From: Kitasatospora phosalacinea
Lineage (GTDB): Bacteria; Actinomycetota; Actinomycetes; Streptomycetales; Streptomycetaceae
Length of the DNA stretch: 36,522 bases
Direction: 5' to 3'
Assembly: GCF_000716545.1 (NCBI RefSeq)
Contig: NZ_JNWZ01000068.1
Coordinates: forward strand, 1 to 36,522
Part shown: positions 7,541 to 16,017 of the stretch, piece by piece
Position numbering within the stretch: the first letter of the stretch is position 1
Layout of the letters: the number at the start of each line of letters is the position of its first letter
Translations under genes and position numbers: made by a program
Notes under the pieces: generated by a model
The model's database searches: none
What the model was told of the DNA's origin: nothing
What the model saw: the letters and a program-made list of their open reading frames with translations, nothing else

Positions 7541-8286
7541 TCACTGGTCCGTGCTCCTCGGCGGCCGGTCGGGACGGCGGACGGGGACGCCGACCCGGCG
7601 GTTGGGGGCGGTCTCCCGGCACAGGACGTGGTGCAGCAGGCGTTCCTGTTCGAGCACGAGTCCGGCCCGGTGCAGCCAAGCGTCGGCGGCCTGCGGGGTG
7701 GCGCCGGGCGGGGTGCGGCGCGGCAGGGCTGAGCGCAGCTCGGCGGCCCGTTCCCGCAGCTCGGCGGCCCGGCGGAACGCGGCGGGCGAGGGCGTGAACG
7801 CGGACCCGGTGGGCCCGTGGCCGGTCGCGGCGCGGGCGGCGAGCAGTTCCAGGGCGGCGGACAGACGCTGCTTGTGCTCCAGGTGGACGTGCAACGGCCG
7901 CAGGTCGAGCGGCAGTTCGCCGTGCAGCATCCGGGCGGTCTGCTCGCGCAGGGTGCGCGAGGCGGCCAGTCCGCCGGTGAGCCGGGGGCCGGCCCGCCGT
8001 CGGACTCCCCTGCCGCACTGGCGGGCCGGCCGTCGACGGCGCGGGTGAGCGCGAGGTGCAGGGTGGCGACGGCCGCGCGGTCGTACTGCTCCAGGTCGAG
8101 CAGCGGGACGCGCCGGTAGTGGTCCGGCAGCGCCGGGGTGTGCCGGCCGTCCTCGGGGTCGCGGACGATCCGGTCGCCGGTGTCGAAGTCGAACGGGACG
8201 GCGGCGGTGGCGAAGTCCCGGTGGGCGTACAGGCGCAGGAAGGACCCGGCCGGCCAGTCGTCGAAGGCGGGGTGGGCGCGCAGCAC
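7541..8286 (-). pseudogene. Unknown gene with a single-base frameshift
   Basis: Coding character runs in one minus-strand frame from about 8286 (LRAHPAFDDWPAGSFLRLY) to about 7990, then continues in another frame (LTGGLAASRTLREQTARM) to the TGA at 7541. Adding one G to the G5 run at 7984-7988 joins both parts into about 248 residues. The C-terminal half is helical and Leu/Ala/Arg-rich (HKQRLSAALELLAARAAT). No family is recognised. The GTG at 8286 lacks a good ribosome-binding site, and coding character extends somewhat upstream (DPHHAFLCEV), so the true start is uncertain or lost. It follows the oxidase gene by about 100 bases on the same strand. Either decay or a homopolymer assembly error would explain it. 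Confidence 0.65.
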
Positions 8287-8388
8287 CTCGCACAGGAAGG
8301 CGTGGTGCGGGTCGGAGCGGGTCGCGGGGGAGGCGCCGACTGCCCGGCCGTTTCGCCGGTGGGGCTGCGGCGGGGATTCGGCGGGGCT

Positions 8389-9342
8389 TCAGTGCGGGCT
8401 TCCGAGGAGGTCGGCGGCGTCGGCGGCGCACCCCCAGGAGAGGGTGAAACCGGCGCCGCCGTGCCCGTAGTTGTGGACCAGGCCGGGGATGTACGGGTCC
8501 CGTTCGACCCGGACCGAGCCGCGCGCGGGCCGGAAGCCGACCTTGGCCTCCAGCACCTCGGCGCCTGCGGCGGCGGGCACCAGCCGGGCGCAGCGCTCCA
8601 GGATGTCGGCCACCGTCGCCTCGGGGACGGCGGTGGCCACCAGGCCGGGGTCGGCGGTGCCGCCGAGGACGGCGTCGTGCTCGCGCTCGATCACCCGGGT
8701 GGGGCGCCTCGGGTCGCTGTCGTCGATCCAACAGCCGCGCAGACCTTCGGGTTTGGCGCAGCGCAGCAGCACGCCGCGGACCAGTGACAGGCTGCGGTCG
8801 CCGGCCAGCGCGGAGCTGCCGTAGCCGGTGCAGTTGACCACCGCGCCGGTGCGGGCGACCTCCGCGGCCAGGTCGGAGACCAGCCGCCGTTCGACCCGAC
8901 CGCCGTCGGCGGTGAACTCCTCGGCGAGGTGGGCGAGGTAGCGGGTGGCGTCGGCGACCGGGACGGGCAGGGACCAGGCGGAGGCGTAGCCGGGCGGGTG
9001 CTCGGCCGGACGGGCCCGGTGCGCGGCGGGCAACTCCCTCGTCCACCAAGGGGGTTCGGTGGCGGTGGGGAAGAACTCGGTGAGGGTGCGCACCCGGACG
9101 CCGGTCCGCTCGGGTTCCCGGGAGAGGGCGGCGAGCCGGTGCAGGGCGGTGGTGGCGCGCCGCAGGTGGACCGGGTCGGGGCGGTGGAGGAACGGGTGCC
9201 AGACCGCGGCGGCCGCCGCCGAGGTGGTGTGGTGCGGCAGTTCGGGGGTGAGCAGGGTGACCCGGTGGCCGCGGCGCTGGAGTTCCAGGGCGGTGGTGAG
9301 CCCGCTGACGCCGCCGCCGACCACCGTGGCCGGCCCGGTCAC
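8389..9342 (-). CDS. D-amino-acid-oxidase-family FAD enzyme
   Basis: A 317-residue FAD-dependent oxidoreductase of the DAAO/DASPO group, expected to oxidise D-amino acids to keto acids with release of ammonia and peroxide. The N-terminal Rossmann motif is VVGGGVSGL (about 7-15). The family signature near the C-terminus, LVHNYGHGGAGFTLSWGCA, is intact. VNCTGYGS is the usual middle motif. The GTG at 9342 puts the dinucleotide fold at the N-terminus as in homologues; the frame is open further upstream but that part is Pro/Arg-rich noise. The ribosome-binding site is weak. The nearest upstream promoter is the operator-bearing one near 10100, more than 700 bases away. Confidence 0.88.
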   Translation of the reverse strand: MTGPATVVGGGVSGLTTALELQRRGHRVTLLTPELPHHTTSAAAAAVWHPFLHRPDPVHLRRATTALHRLAALSREPERTGVRVRTLTEFFPTATEPPWWTRELPAAHRARPAEHPPGYASAWSLPVPVADATRYLAHLAEEFTADGGRVERRLVSDLAAEVARTGAVVNCTGYGSSALAGDRSLSLVRGVLLRCAKPEGLRGCWIDDSDPRRPTRVIEREHDAVLGGTADPGLVATAVPEATVADILERCARLVPAAAGAEVLEAKVGFRPARGSVRVERDPYIPGLVHNYGHGGAGFTLSWGCAADAADLLGSPH

Positions 9343-10020
9343 CGGCGACCGGCCGGACGGAGGCGGGGGCGCCGGGGCGGGCGGACCCGGCCGGGCGGGG
9401 TGTCGGTGGTGCGGCCGGGCGGGCGGCCTCGGTCGGGGGTCATCTCGGTCAGCGCCTCTCTGTGGGCACGGGGTTGTCGGCGGTCGGATCCGGGATTCCC
9501 GCACCGGACGGGGCCCGGACGGGCGGGTGTCCGAGCTCCGGGAAACACGGAAAACGGCCGTCCGGATTCACCGCCGACCGGACACGGCGCGCTTTCCGGG
9601 CGCATTCCACGGCGGTGGCGAGAGCGGAGAATCCGCGTCCGCCGCCTTTCCCGCCCGCACGCCGGAACGGGACCGGGCCCGGGTCTGAGAACGGGGCCGA
9701 GAACGGGGTCATGGCTCCGGCGCGGAAATCCCGGGCACTTCCGTCGGACAGCCGTCCGTGCGGCGATTTCCCGACGTCCCGCGAGCGGCCGCGCCCCCGC
9801 TCCACGGGAGCCCGCTCCGGGCAGGGCCCGGCGCCCGGGGAAACGGCGAACTGCGGGCGGTGGAGCCCGAGGAGGGCACGGTGCGGCTCCCGCCCCTCCC
9901 GCCGTTCCCGGCCCGGCGGAAAGCTCCCGAAAGCGCCGGTGGCGCCCCGGGGAAGCGATGTGGCGCGCCTGGATCCTGCCGCCGACATTCCGCTTCCCCT
10001 TCCCTTGCGAACGCGCCCCG

Positions 10021-10044
10021 GAGCGTGATTCGGAGCGTGATTCG
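10021..10044. repeat. 12-bp tandem duplication
   Basis: GAGCGTGATTCG occurs twice without a gap, immediately downstream of the CebR-type box when read from the minus-strand promoter. The second copy runs into the palindrome GATTCGAATC at 10039-10048. Confidence 0.7.
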
Positions 10045-10052
10045 AATCTTTT

Positions 10053-10066
10053 TGGGAGCGCTCCCA
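10053..10066. promoter_or_regulatory. CebR-type LacI-family operator (orphan)
   Basis: TGGGAGCGCTCCCA is a perfect 14-bp palindrome identical to the consensus known for CebR, the cellobiose-responsive repressor of Streptomyces. It lies just downstream of the predicted transcription start of a minus-strand promoter, a normal repressor position. No convincing gene starts nearby; the next on that strand is the oxidase at 9342. The same 14 bases occur at 20029. Confidence 0.7.
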
Positions 10067-10082
10067 TCTTGGGCCGCCGGAC

Positions 10083-10111
10083 AGCATGTCAGCGCCGGGG
10101 GTTCCTGTCAA
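10083..10111 (-). promoter_or_regulatory. Minus-strand promoter upstream of the CebR-type box
   Basis: Read on the minus strand, TTGACA (10111-10106) is a perfect -35 and CATGCT (10088-10083) a weak -10, 17 bases apart. Transcription would start near 10076 and run into the operator at 10066-10053. Confidence 0.45.
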
Positions 10112-10325
10112 AGGTCCGATTGCGGGCCGGACGCGGAACCCCCTCCCGGGGTTTACGCCGCCCCGCCGGGAAACCCCCGGAGTTCGCCCGTCGGCAGAGC
10201 CGGTGAAATCCGGAGAGCGGGTGAAATCCCCCTGGCCGGGCCGCCTCCACCGCCCCGCCCGGGCCGCCGCCGCGCGGCCCGACCCCCCGGGCCCGGCGCT
10301 GAAAGTTTCGGACCGGCCCGGTGGG

Positions 10326-13300
10326 TCAGCCGTCGCCCGCCCGCAGGATCGCCTCGCAGGGGGCGCCGCCGGGGGCCCCGGCGGGCAGCAGGGCGCGTTC
10401 GGCGGCGGTGAAGTCCCGGGCCGCGCCCCGGCACAGGGCGAGTGCCATCCGCTGGGGGCGCAGGTCGAGGTCCTGGTACCAGGTCTCGCCGGCGATCAGG
10501 AGGCGGTCGCCGATGACGCGCGCCCCGAACTGTTGCGGGGCTTCGAGGGTGGCGATCCGGGTGCCGCTCGCCAGGTCCCACAGCCGCAGGTCCGAGACGT
10601 CGACGGTGATCAGGCGGTTGTCGGGGGCGTACCCGAACGGCTTCTCGCCCAGGCCGATCGCGTCGGCGCCGCCGGGCAGCGGTGTTCCGGCGTCGAGGTC
10701 CCACTGGCGGACGGTGCGGTCCTCGCGGGCCACCGCCAGCCGGCCGCCGTCCGGGCTGATCAGCAACCCGCTCTCGGTGCCCGACTCGTGGTACTGCAAC
10801 GGGCCCACGGTGAAGGTGCGTTCGCGCGTGCGGGCGCGGACGTCCCACAGCTCCACGGTGCCGCTGCCGCTGCCCTCACTGGTCACCAGCACGACCTGGC
10901 CGGGGTGTTCCGGGCGGGCCCGCAGCTGGCTCCCGGGGAGGAACAGGTTGGTGGCCTGGGCGGTCGTCTTGCGCTCCACGTCGAGGGGCGGCGCCAGTTG
11001 CCGTCCGGTGGCGGCGTCGATCCGCAGCAGCAGGCCGTCCACGGTGAGGACGGCCAACTCGCTGCCGTCGAGCGGTTCGACGGCCTCCACGCCCCGGCGC
11101 GGGGCGGGCCGGTCGCCGTCCGCCGGCCGGTCGAGGCCGGTGGCGACGGCGGCGAGCTCGGTGGCGCCGGCGGCGAGGTCGTCCACCGGGTAGGAGACCA
11201 GCGACTCGTCCTCCAGGCGGAGCACCACCCGCCGGGAGTCGGCCGTCCAGACCGGTCGGCTGCCGTGCCGGGGTTCGAGCCTGACCGGGGCGGTGCGCCT
11301 GCCGCCGGTGGCGACGGTGCGGACGGTGAGGGTGTCCTCCCGCGCTTCGGCCAGCAGCGTGCCGTCGGGCGACAGCTGCCCGCTGTCGTCGGCCGGGTCG
11401 GCGGACCGGTCGGGGAGGTCCACCGGGGCGGACGCGGCCGCCAGCAGCGTCTCGCCGTCGGGCAGCAGCACGGCGGGGGCGCCGTCCGCCGCCGGGACGA
11501 CGGCCCGGGCCGCCGCCGTCCCCCCGCCGCCCGTCTCGGGGACGCGGGTGCGGTAGGTGCGGGCGGTGCGGACGTCGGTGAGCAGGAGTTCGCGGACGTG
11601 CTTGGAACTGTCGGTCTCGCTCACCAGGTAGCGGCCCGTCCGGTCGAGCTCCCCGCTGCCCGTGGCGATGACCGTCGGCGGTTCCGCCGGGTCGGCGGAG
11701 GTGGGGTACGAGGCACCCGGCCGGCCCGGGCTCCGGTAGTCGGGCTCGACGGCCGGGCGGACCAGCCGCTCGCCGCCGTCGGCGATGACCGGGGCACCGT
11801 CGTCGGACGGCAGGGTGCGCAGGTCCCGCCCGGTCGCCACGTCCCGGACGATGCTCGGCGTCCGCTCCAGGTGGTCGCCCGCGATGACGAGGTGGTCGGC
11901 GTCGGCGGCCAGCGCCACGGCACCGGTGACGCCGCGCGCCAGGTCGGGGGCGGTCGGCAGCGGGCGGCCGCCGTCCGTCTCCCAGACGGAGATCCGGGCG
12001 GTGCGGTCGCCGTCGCCGCTCGCGCCGCTCCCGTCGTAGAACGAGAGGCTGCGCAGCAGGCGCCGCCCGTCGCCGCTGAAGTCCAGCCCCAGGCCGTTGA
12101 CCCGCCGGCCGACGGCGTCCGCCGACTCCAGCACCCTGGCCGGCGCCCCGGCGGGGAGGTCCCACAGCAGCACCCGCCCGTCCGGGTCGGCCAGCGCGAA
12201 CCAGCGGCCGTCGGGGCTCAGCGCCGCCGTGAACCGCTCGAACAGTCCGGCCGGCTGCTCCGGCAGCGGCCGGGTGACCGGGGCGGGACCCAGCGGGTCG
12301 GTGACGGCGGTCAGCAGGTTCCGGTCGGCGCCGTCCACCGAGTGGACGACCACGGTGCGGCCGTCCGGGGCGGCGGTCAGGTGCCGGAAGCGGCCCGGCC
12401 ACAGGCCGACCCGGGCGCCGGTGAGGTACTGGTCCTTGGTGTACTCGCGCAGCAAGGCGGCGAACGCCTCCGGGGTGCGGTCGGTGCTCCAGGCGGCCAG
12501 GGCCAGTTGGAGCGCCCGGGCGGGTTCGTCGGCGGCCCGCTGCTCGGCGGCGCCGGCCAGCAGCCGGGACGCCTGGGTGCGCAGTCGGGCGTCGGCCTGC
12601 CGGCGGCTGCGGTCGGCCAGGTAGGCCAGTGAGCCGGCCAGCAGGGTCAGGACGGTCAGGCAGGCGGTGACGGCGCGCCAGATCCGCACCTCGCGGCGGC
12701 GGTGGCGGGCGCTGAGCGCGATGTACGCGCGTTCGGCGGCGGAGACGTCCCCGGGGTGCCGGGCGAGCCGGTCGGCGGCCTCCGCCAGGGCGCTGCCGCG
12801 CAGCAGCCGGGAGGGCTCCCGGCCGTGCCCGGACCAGCGGGCGAGCGCCTCGCGCAACTCCTCCTGCCAGCGGCGGAAGTCGCGGGAGTCCTCCAGCCAG
12901 CCGCGCAGCCGGGGCCACAGGACGGTGAGCGCCTCGTGGGCGAGGTCGACGGTCTGCGCGCCGTCGGCGGCCCGGCCGAGCACCACCAGCCTGGTGGGGG
13001 CCAGCCGCAGGGCGAGGGCGCGCAGTTCCGGGTCGAGGTCGGCGGTCCTGGCGGGCTGCCGGGCGAAGCCGCCTGAGCGGTCCGGCCGGGCGAGCTGGGT
13101 GAACAGCCGACGGGCCCGGTCCTGGCCGCCGGGGCCGAGGCGGTGTTCCAGGCACTCCTCGGCGTAGCCGACCAGCGCGCCGGCCACGCCGCCGAGCGAC
13201 TCGTAGGCGGCGTGGGTCAGTGTCGCGCCCTCGCGCAGTTCCCACAGCCGGGTGAGCGCGAACTGCACCAGCGGGGTGCGGCCCGGTTCGTCGGCGGCGT

Positions 13301-14711
13301 CGGCCAGGACGCGGGCGGGCAGGCCCTCCTCGAAGCGCAGGCCGGGGACGTGCGCGACGGGGGCGGTGACGGCCTCCCGCAGCTGTTCGGCGGAGAGTTG
13401 GGCCAGGTACTGGGTGGCGCCGCCGAGCCGGTCGGCGGTGCGGGCGGTGATCAGGGCGTCCAGCGACTCGGGGCGGGCGGTGGCGAGGGTGGTGAGCGCG
13501 GGGGCGGCGGCGCCGGGCACGGGGGCGCCGAGGTCCAGCAGGAGTTCCAGGAGTTCGGCGGCGGATACGGGGTCGGCGGCCGCGTACTCCTCCAACTGGT
13601 CGGCGAACAGCAGGTGGCCCCGGCCGCCGGTGCGTTCCAGCAGTTGCCCGCGCAGCTCGGCGAGGACGCCGGCCCGGGCGGCGCCGTCACCGTCGCCGTC
13701 ACCGTCGCCGTCACCGTCGCCGTCGCCGAGCAGGGTGGCCAACTCGGCGGCGACCCGGGCCCGTTCGACGCCGTCGGGGCTGCCGCCGGCTCCGGCCAGC
13801 AGGGGGGCGAGCGCCTGGGCGAGCACCGCGGCGGCGCCCAGGCCGGGGCCGGTGCGCAGTTCGGAGACCGCGCCCCCGCGCTCGCGGCGCAGCGCGGGCA
13901 GCAGGCCGGCCCGCACCAGCGAGGACTTGCCGCTGCCGGAGGGGCCGACCACCAGGGTCACCGGGCCGCGCCCGACGGCGGCCAGGATCCGTTCGGTGTC
14001 GGCCCGCCGACCGTGGAACAGCTCCGCGTCCTCCTCGCTGAACGGGGCCAGGCCGCGGAACGGGCAGTCGGGGCGCAGGACGCGCCCGTCCACCAGGGCG
14101 GCCGAGGGGATCAGGTACGCGGTGGTGGTGTCCGGCCCGCGCTCGACGGCCACCGTCATCCCGACGACGCCGCCCTGGGCGTCGTCCCAGACCGGCGAGC
14201 CGCTGAAGCCGGGGGCGATCCGGCGCCCGGGACGGGCCGTCTCCATCTGCAGCCAGCCGGTGCCCTGGCGGGCCCGCAGCACGCCGGACGCCCACACGCC
14301 GTGGTCGGCGTCCCGGGGGAAGCCGAGCACCCGGAACGGGTGGTCCCACACGCCGTCGCCGTCCACCAGCGGGATCGGTCGGCTGCCGGGCACCGGCTCG
14401 CGCAGGCGCAGCAGCGCGACGTCCCCGCCGCCGTCCGGGCCGACGGGGCGCCAGGACTCCACCGTCGCGGCCCGGACCGGGCCGGCCCCGCCCCCGCCCC
14501 CGTCGGGCAGCAGCGGGAAGTCCACCGCCAGCTCGTCCGCCGGGGCCCGCTCGGCCGTGCCGGGCAGGCCCAGCGCCTCCGCCACCACGTGCGCGCAGGT
14601 GCAGACGACGTCCTCCCCGACCAGGAACCCGGCCCCCACCACCCGGCCGTCGGGCCCCAGCACCCGCACCAGCCCGCGGGCCAGCGCCGCTTCCTCCCGC
14701 GCACCCGCCAT
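10326..14711 (-). CDS. Trypsin-like protease / STAND NTPase / beta-propeller protein
   Basis: A 1461-residue multidomain protein. A trypsin-like domain (1-205) has a complete triad: His41 in TCAHVV, Asp97 in GDVALLRL, Ser170 in GFSGSP. A STAND-type NTPase follows, opening with CPFRGLAPFSEEDAELFHGR (nSTAND1 hallmark), Walker A GPSGSGKS at 256-263 and Walker B LLFADQLEEY around 371. A winged-helix/linker part precedes a TM segment at 679-698, and the rest is WD40-like propeller with repeats such as LSPDGRWFALADPDGRVLLWDL. Known for the class: the propeller senses, the STAND part switches by NTP-driven assembly, and the protease is the effector. ATG 14711 lies 14 bases after the Trypco2-like gene, so they form one operon. 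A (GD)7 tract sits at 329-343. Confidence 0.88.
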   Translation of the reverse strand: MAGAREEAALARGLVRVLGPDGRVVGAGFLVGEDVVCTCAHVVAEALGLPGTAERAPADELAVDFPLLPDGGGGGAGPVRAATVESWRPVGPDGGGDVALLRLREPVPGSRPIPLVDGDGVWDHPFRVLGFPRDADHGVWASGVLRARQGTGWLQMETARPGRRIAPGFSGSPVWDDAQGGVVGMTVAVERGPDTTTAYLIPSAALVDGRVLRPDCPFRGLAPFSEEDAELFHGRRADTERILAAVGRGPVTLVVGPSGSGKSSLVRAGLLPALRRERGGAVSELRTGPGLGAAAVLAQALAPLLAGAGGSPDGVERARVAAELATLLGDGDGDGDGDGDGDGAARAGVLAELRGQLLERTGGRGHLLFADQLEEYAAADPVSAAELLELLLDLGAPVPGAAAPALTTLATARPESLDALITARTADRLGGATQYLAQLSAEQLREAVTAPVAHVPGLRFEEGLPARVLADAADEPGRTPLVQFALTRLWELREGATLTHAAYESLGGVAGALVGYAEECLEHRLGPGGQDRARRLFTQLARPDRSGGFARQPARTADLDPELRALALRLAPTRLVVLGRAADGAQTVDLAHEALTVLWPRLRGWLEDSRDFRRWQEELREALARWSGHGREPSRLLRGSALAEAADRLARHPGDVSAAERAYIALSARHRRREVRIWRAVTACLTVLTLLAGSLAYLADRSRRQADARLRTQASRLLAGAAEQRAADEPARALQLALAAWSTDRTPEAFAALLREYTKDQYLTGARVGLWPGRFRHLTAAPDGRTVVVHSVDGADRNLLTAVTDPLGPAPVTRPLPEQPAGLFERFTAALSPDGRWFALADPDGRVLLWDLPAGAPARVLESADAVGRRVNGLGLDFSGDGRRLLRSLSFYDGSGASGDGDRTARISVWETDGGRPLPTAPDLARGVTGAVALAADADHLVIAGDHLERTPSIVRDVATGRDLRTLPSDDGAPVIADGGERLVRPAVEPDYRSPGRPGASYPTSADPAEPPTVIATGSGELDRTGRYLVSETDSSKHVRELLLTDVRTARTYRTRVPETGGGGTAAARAVVPAADGAPAVLLPDGETLLAAASAPVDLPDRSADPADDSGQLSPDGTLLAEAREDTLTVRTVATGGRRTAPVRLEPRHGSRPVWTADSRRVVLRLEDESLVSYPVDDLAAGATELAAVATGLDRPADGDRPAPRRGVEAVEPLDGSELAVLTVDGLLLRIDAATGRQLAPPLDVERKTTAQATNLFLPGSQLRARPEHPGQVVLVTSEGSGSGTVELWDVRARTRERTFTVGPLQYHESGTESGLLISPDGGRLAVAREDRTVRQWDLDAGTPLPGGADAIGLGEKPFGYAPDNRLITVDVSDLRLWDLASGTRIATLEAPQQFGARVIGDRLLIAGETWYQDLDLRPQRMALALCRGAARDFTAAERALLPAGAPGGAPCEAILRAGDG
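13683..13724. repeat. In-frame hexamer repeat encoding a Gly-Asp tract
   Basis: Seven six-base units alternating GCCGTC and ACCGTC (3.5 copies of a 12-base unit) inside the STAND domain, between Walker A and Walker B. Unit length keeps the frame, so slippage would change only linker length. Confidence 0.85.
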
Positions 14712-14725
14712 CCGGGACGCCCCGC

Positions 14726-15139
14726 TCAGGCCCGCGGCCCGGGCGCTTCCGGCCGCTCCGGCTGCTCCGGTTGTTGCGGCTGCCCCGGCTGCTGCGGCTG
14801 CTGCGGCTGTCGGGTGCGTTCGCCGGGCTTCCACTCCACGCTCACCGTGAAGTTGGCCTCCGAGGCGGCCTTGGTGACCACCACGCCGGCCTCCGCCGAG
14901 AGCTTGATCCCGAAGTCGACCCGGATCGTCTCCGGCGTGTTGGCCATCCCCCGCAGCCCCTCCGCGATCACGTCCAGCGCGGGCCGCAGCTGCCCCACCG
15001 CCTCCTGCAGGGTCGCCGCGGTGGCCCGGGCCAGGTCTCCCGCCCGGCCGACCCGCCCGATCCCCCCGCCCTCCGCGTCGTCGACCTCCACCCACACCCC
15101 GCTGCCGTCCGTCAGCCGCAGCTCGCCCGCGTACGCCAT
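14726..15139 (-). CDS. Trypco2-like (CU044_2847-family) partner of the trypsin-STAND protein
   Basis: A 137-residue cytoplasmic protein with a compact domain (1-105) containing GSGVWVEVDD, a helical middle (LARATAATLQEAVGQLRPALDVIAEGL) and the strand-rich IRVDFGIKLSAEAGVVVTKAASEANFTVSVEW. This pattern marks the trypsin-coupled Trypco2/CU044_2847 family, usually encoded beside trypsin-domain conflict proteins, as here. The tail is Gln/Pro-rich low complexity (PQQPQQPGQPQQPEQPERPE). The ATG at 15139 has a GGGGGAGG ribosome-binding site; a TAGTCT -10-like word lies at 15176-15171. The next gene begins 14 bases after its stop. A role as adaptor or substrate of the protease is inference. Confidence 0.82.
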   Translation of the reverse strand: MAYAGELRLTDGSGVWVEVDDAEGGGIGRVGRAGDLARATAATLQEAVGQLRPALDVIAEGLRGMANTPETIRVDFGIKLSAEAGVVVTKAASEANFTVSVEWKPGERTRQPQQPQQPGQPQQPEQPERPEAPGPRA

Positions 15140-15236
15140 GGTGCCCGCCTCCCCCGTGGTGGTTTCCCCCAGACTAGCCGAACGGGCTTGCCGGAAAAGG
15201 GAATTGCCCACGCCCAGGGCCTGGCCGACGGGCCGA

Positions 15237-15268
15237 CATCCCGCTCCCGGGCGCCCGGGAGCGGGATG
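15237..15268. repeat. Perfect 32-bp palindrome in a divergent promoter region
   Basis: The half-site is CATCCCGCTCCCGGGC, followed directly by its exact complement with no spacer. It lies between the Trypco2-like gene (leftward) and the acyltransferase gene (rightward), about 98 bases from each start, in a position to control both. A smaller palindrome, CCGACCGGTCGG, is at 15286-15297. Confidence 0.75.
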
Positions 15269-15366
15269 AGTACCCGCACTCAGGCCCGACCGGTCGGCCG
15301 CGCGCCACAATGGGCGTGCCGCCCGGGCCGGGCGGCGACCGATCCCGAGACCGGGGGCCACCACCC

Positions 15367-16017
15367 ATGCTGAGCACCGTCGCCCGTGCCGTCGTCCCGG
15401 TCCTCGGGCGCTTCACCGTGAGCGCGGACGAGGACGCGGTACTGGCCCCCGGCAGCATCGTCGCGCCCAACCACTCCTCGCTGATCGACCCGGGCGTGGT
15501 GCTGGCCGCCGTCCGCCGCCTCGGCGTCGAGCCGGTCGTCCTGGCCACCGCAGGGCTGTGGCGGATACCCGTGCTACGCGGCGCGCTGCTCCGCGAAGGC
15601 CACATCCCGGTGCACCGCGGCACCGAGCGGGCCGCCCGGGCGCTGGAGGACGCGGCGGCCGCGCTGGCCGCCGGCCGGGTCGTCGTCATCTACCCCGAGG
15701 GCCGGCTGCCCCGCCGCACCGACCCGGCCGACAGCGCCCCCGGCCCGTTCCGCACCGGCCTGGCCCGCCTCGCCGCCGCCGGCGCCCCCGTCGTCCCGCT
15801 CGGCCAGGCCGGTGCCCGCCGGATCAGCTCCGGGTCCACCGCCAAGCAGCTCGCCGGCCTCGTCACCGCGCCGCTGCGCCGCCCCCGCGTGCACGTCCAC
15901 CTCGGGGCGCCGGTCCGGCTCGACGCCGACGTGGCGACCGCCACCGCCCAGGCCCACGCGGCCGTGACGGCGGCCTGGCGGACGGCCTCCGCCCGCCTGG
16001 CGGGCGGTCACCTGTAG
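15367..16017 (+). CDS. 1-acyl-glycerol-3-phosphate acyltransferase family (PlsC-like)
   Basis: A 216-residue acyltransferase of the PlsC/LPLAT fold, expected to transfer an acyl chain to lysophosphatidate or a related acceptor at the inner membrane face. The catalytic HX4D is NHSSLIDP (about 35-42). GHIPVHRG and VVIYPEGRLP are the second and third family blocks. The usual EGTR is EGR here, a known kind of variation. The ATG at 15367 is preceded by GGGGG; the open frame extends upstream through non-coding sequence. It converges on the deacetylase gene with a 10-base overlap. Confidence 0.87.
   Translation: MLSTVARAVVPVLGRFTVSADEDAVLAPGSIVAPNHSSLIDPGVVLAAVRRLGVEPVVLATAGLWRIPVLRGALLREGHIPVHRGTERAARALEDAAAALAAGRVVVIYPEGRLPRRTDPADSAPGPFRTGLARLAAAGAPVVPLGQAGARRISSGSTAKQLAGLVTAPLRRPRVHVHLGAPVRLDADVATATAQAHAAVTAAWRTASARLAGGHL

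Larger units (their letters stand above)
9343..10325. other. Nearly 1 kb without a convincing gene
   Basis: Open frames exist on both strands, but their codon third positions are not G/C-rich like those of neighbouring genes and the translations are Pro/Arg/Gly noise. On the minus strand an ATG near 9989 preceded by AGGGAAGGGGAA opens a frame to 9449, but GC3 is mediocre. AT-richer words such as GGAAA, AAATC and GATTC are frequent. At the right end lie a good minus-strand promoter and a CebR-type box. It may be the remains of a lost gene, or hold an untranslated RNA. Confidence 0.5.

Noticed and set aside
5797..7797. 666-codon plus-strand frame over the pectate lyase
   Set aside because: Arg/His/Pro-rich shadow; the PL9 residues and signal peptide are in the frame starting at 5825.
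9449..10111. 220-codon minus-strand frame as a gene behind the CebR-type promoter
   Set aside because: An ATG with a purine-rich stretch exists near 9989, but third-position GC is well below that of neighbours and the translation has no fold-like pattern.
13683..13724. CRISPR-like repeat
   Set aside because: Units are six bases without spacers and lie in frame within a coding region; it is a simple tandem repeat.
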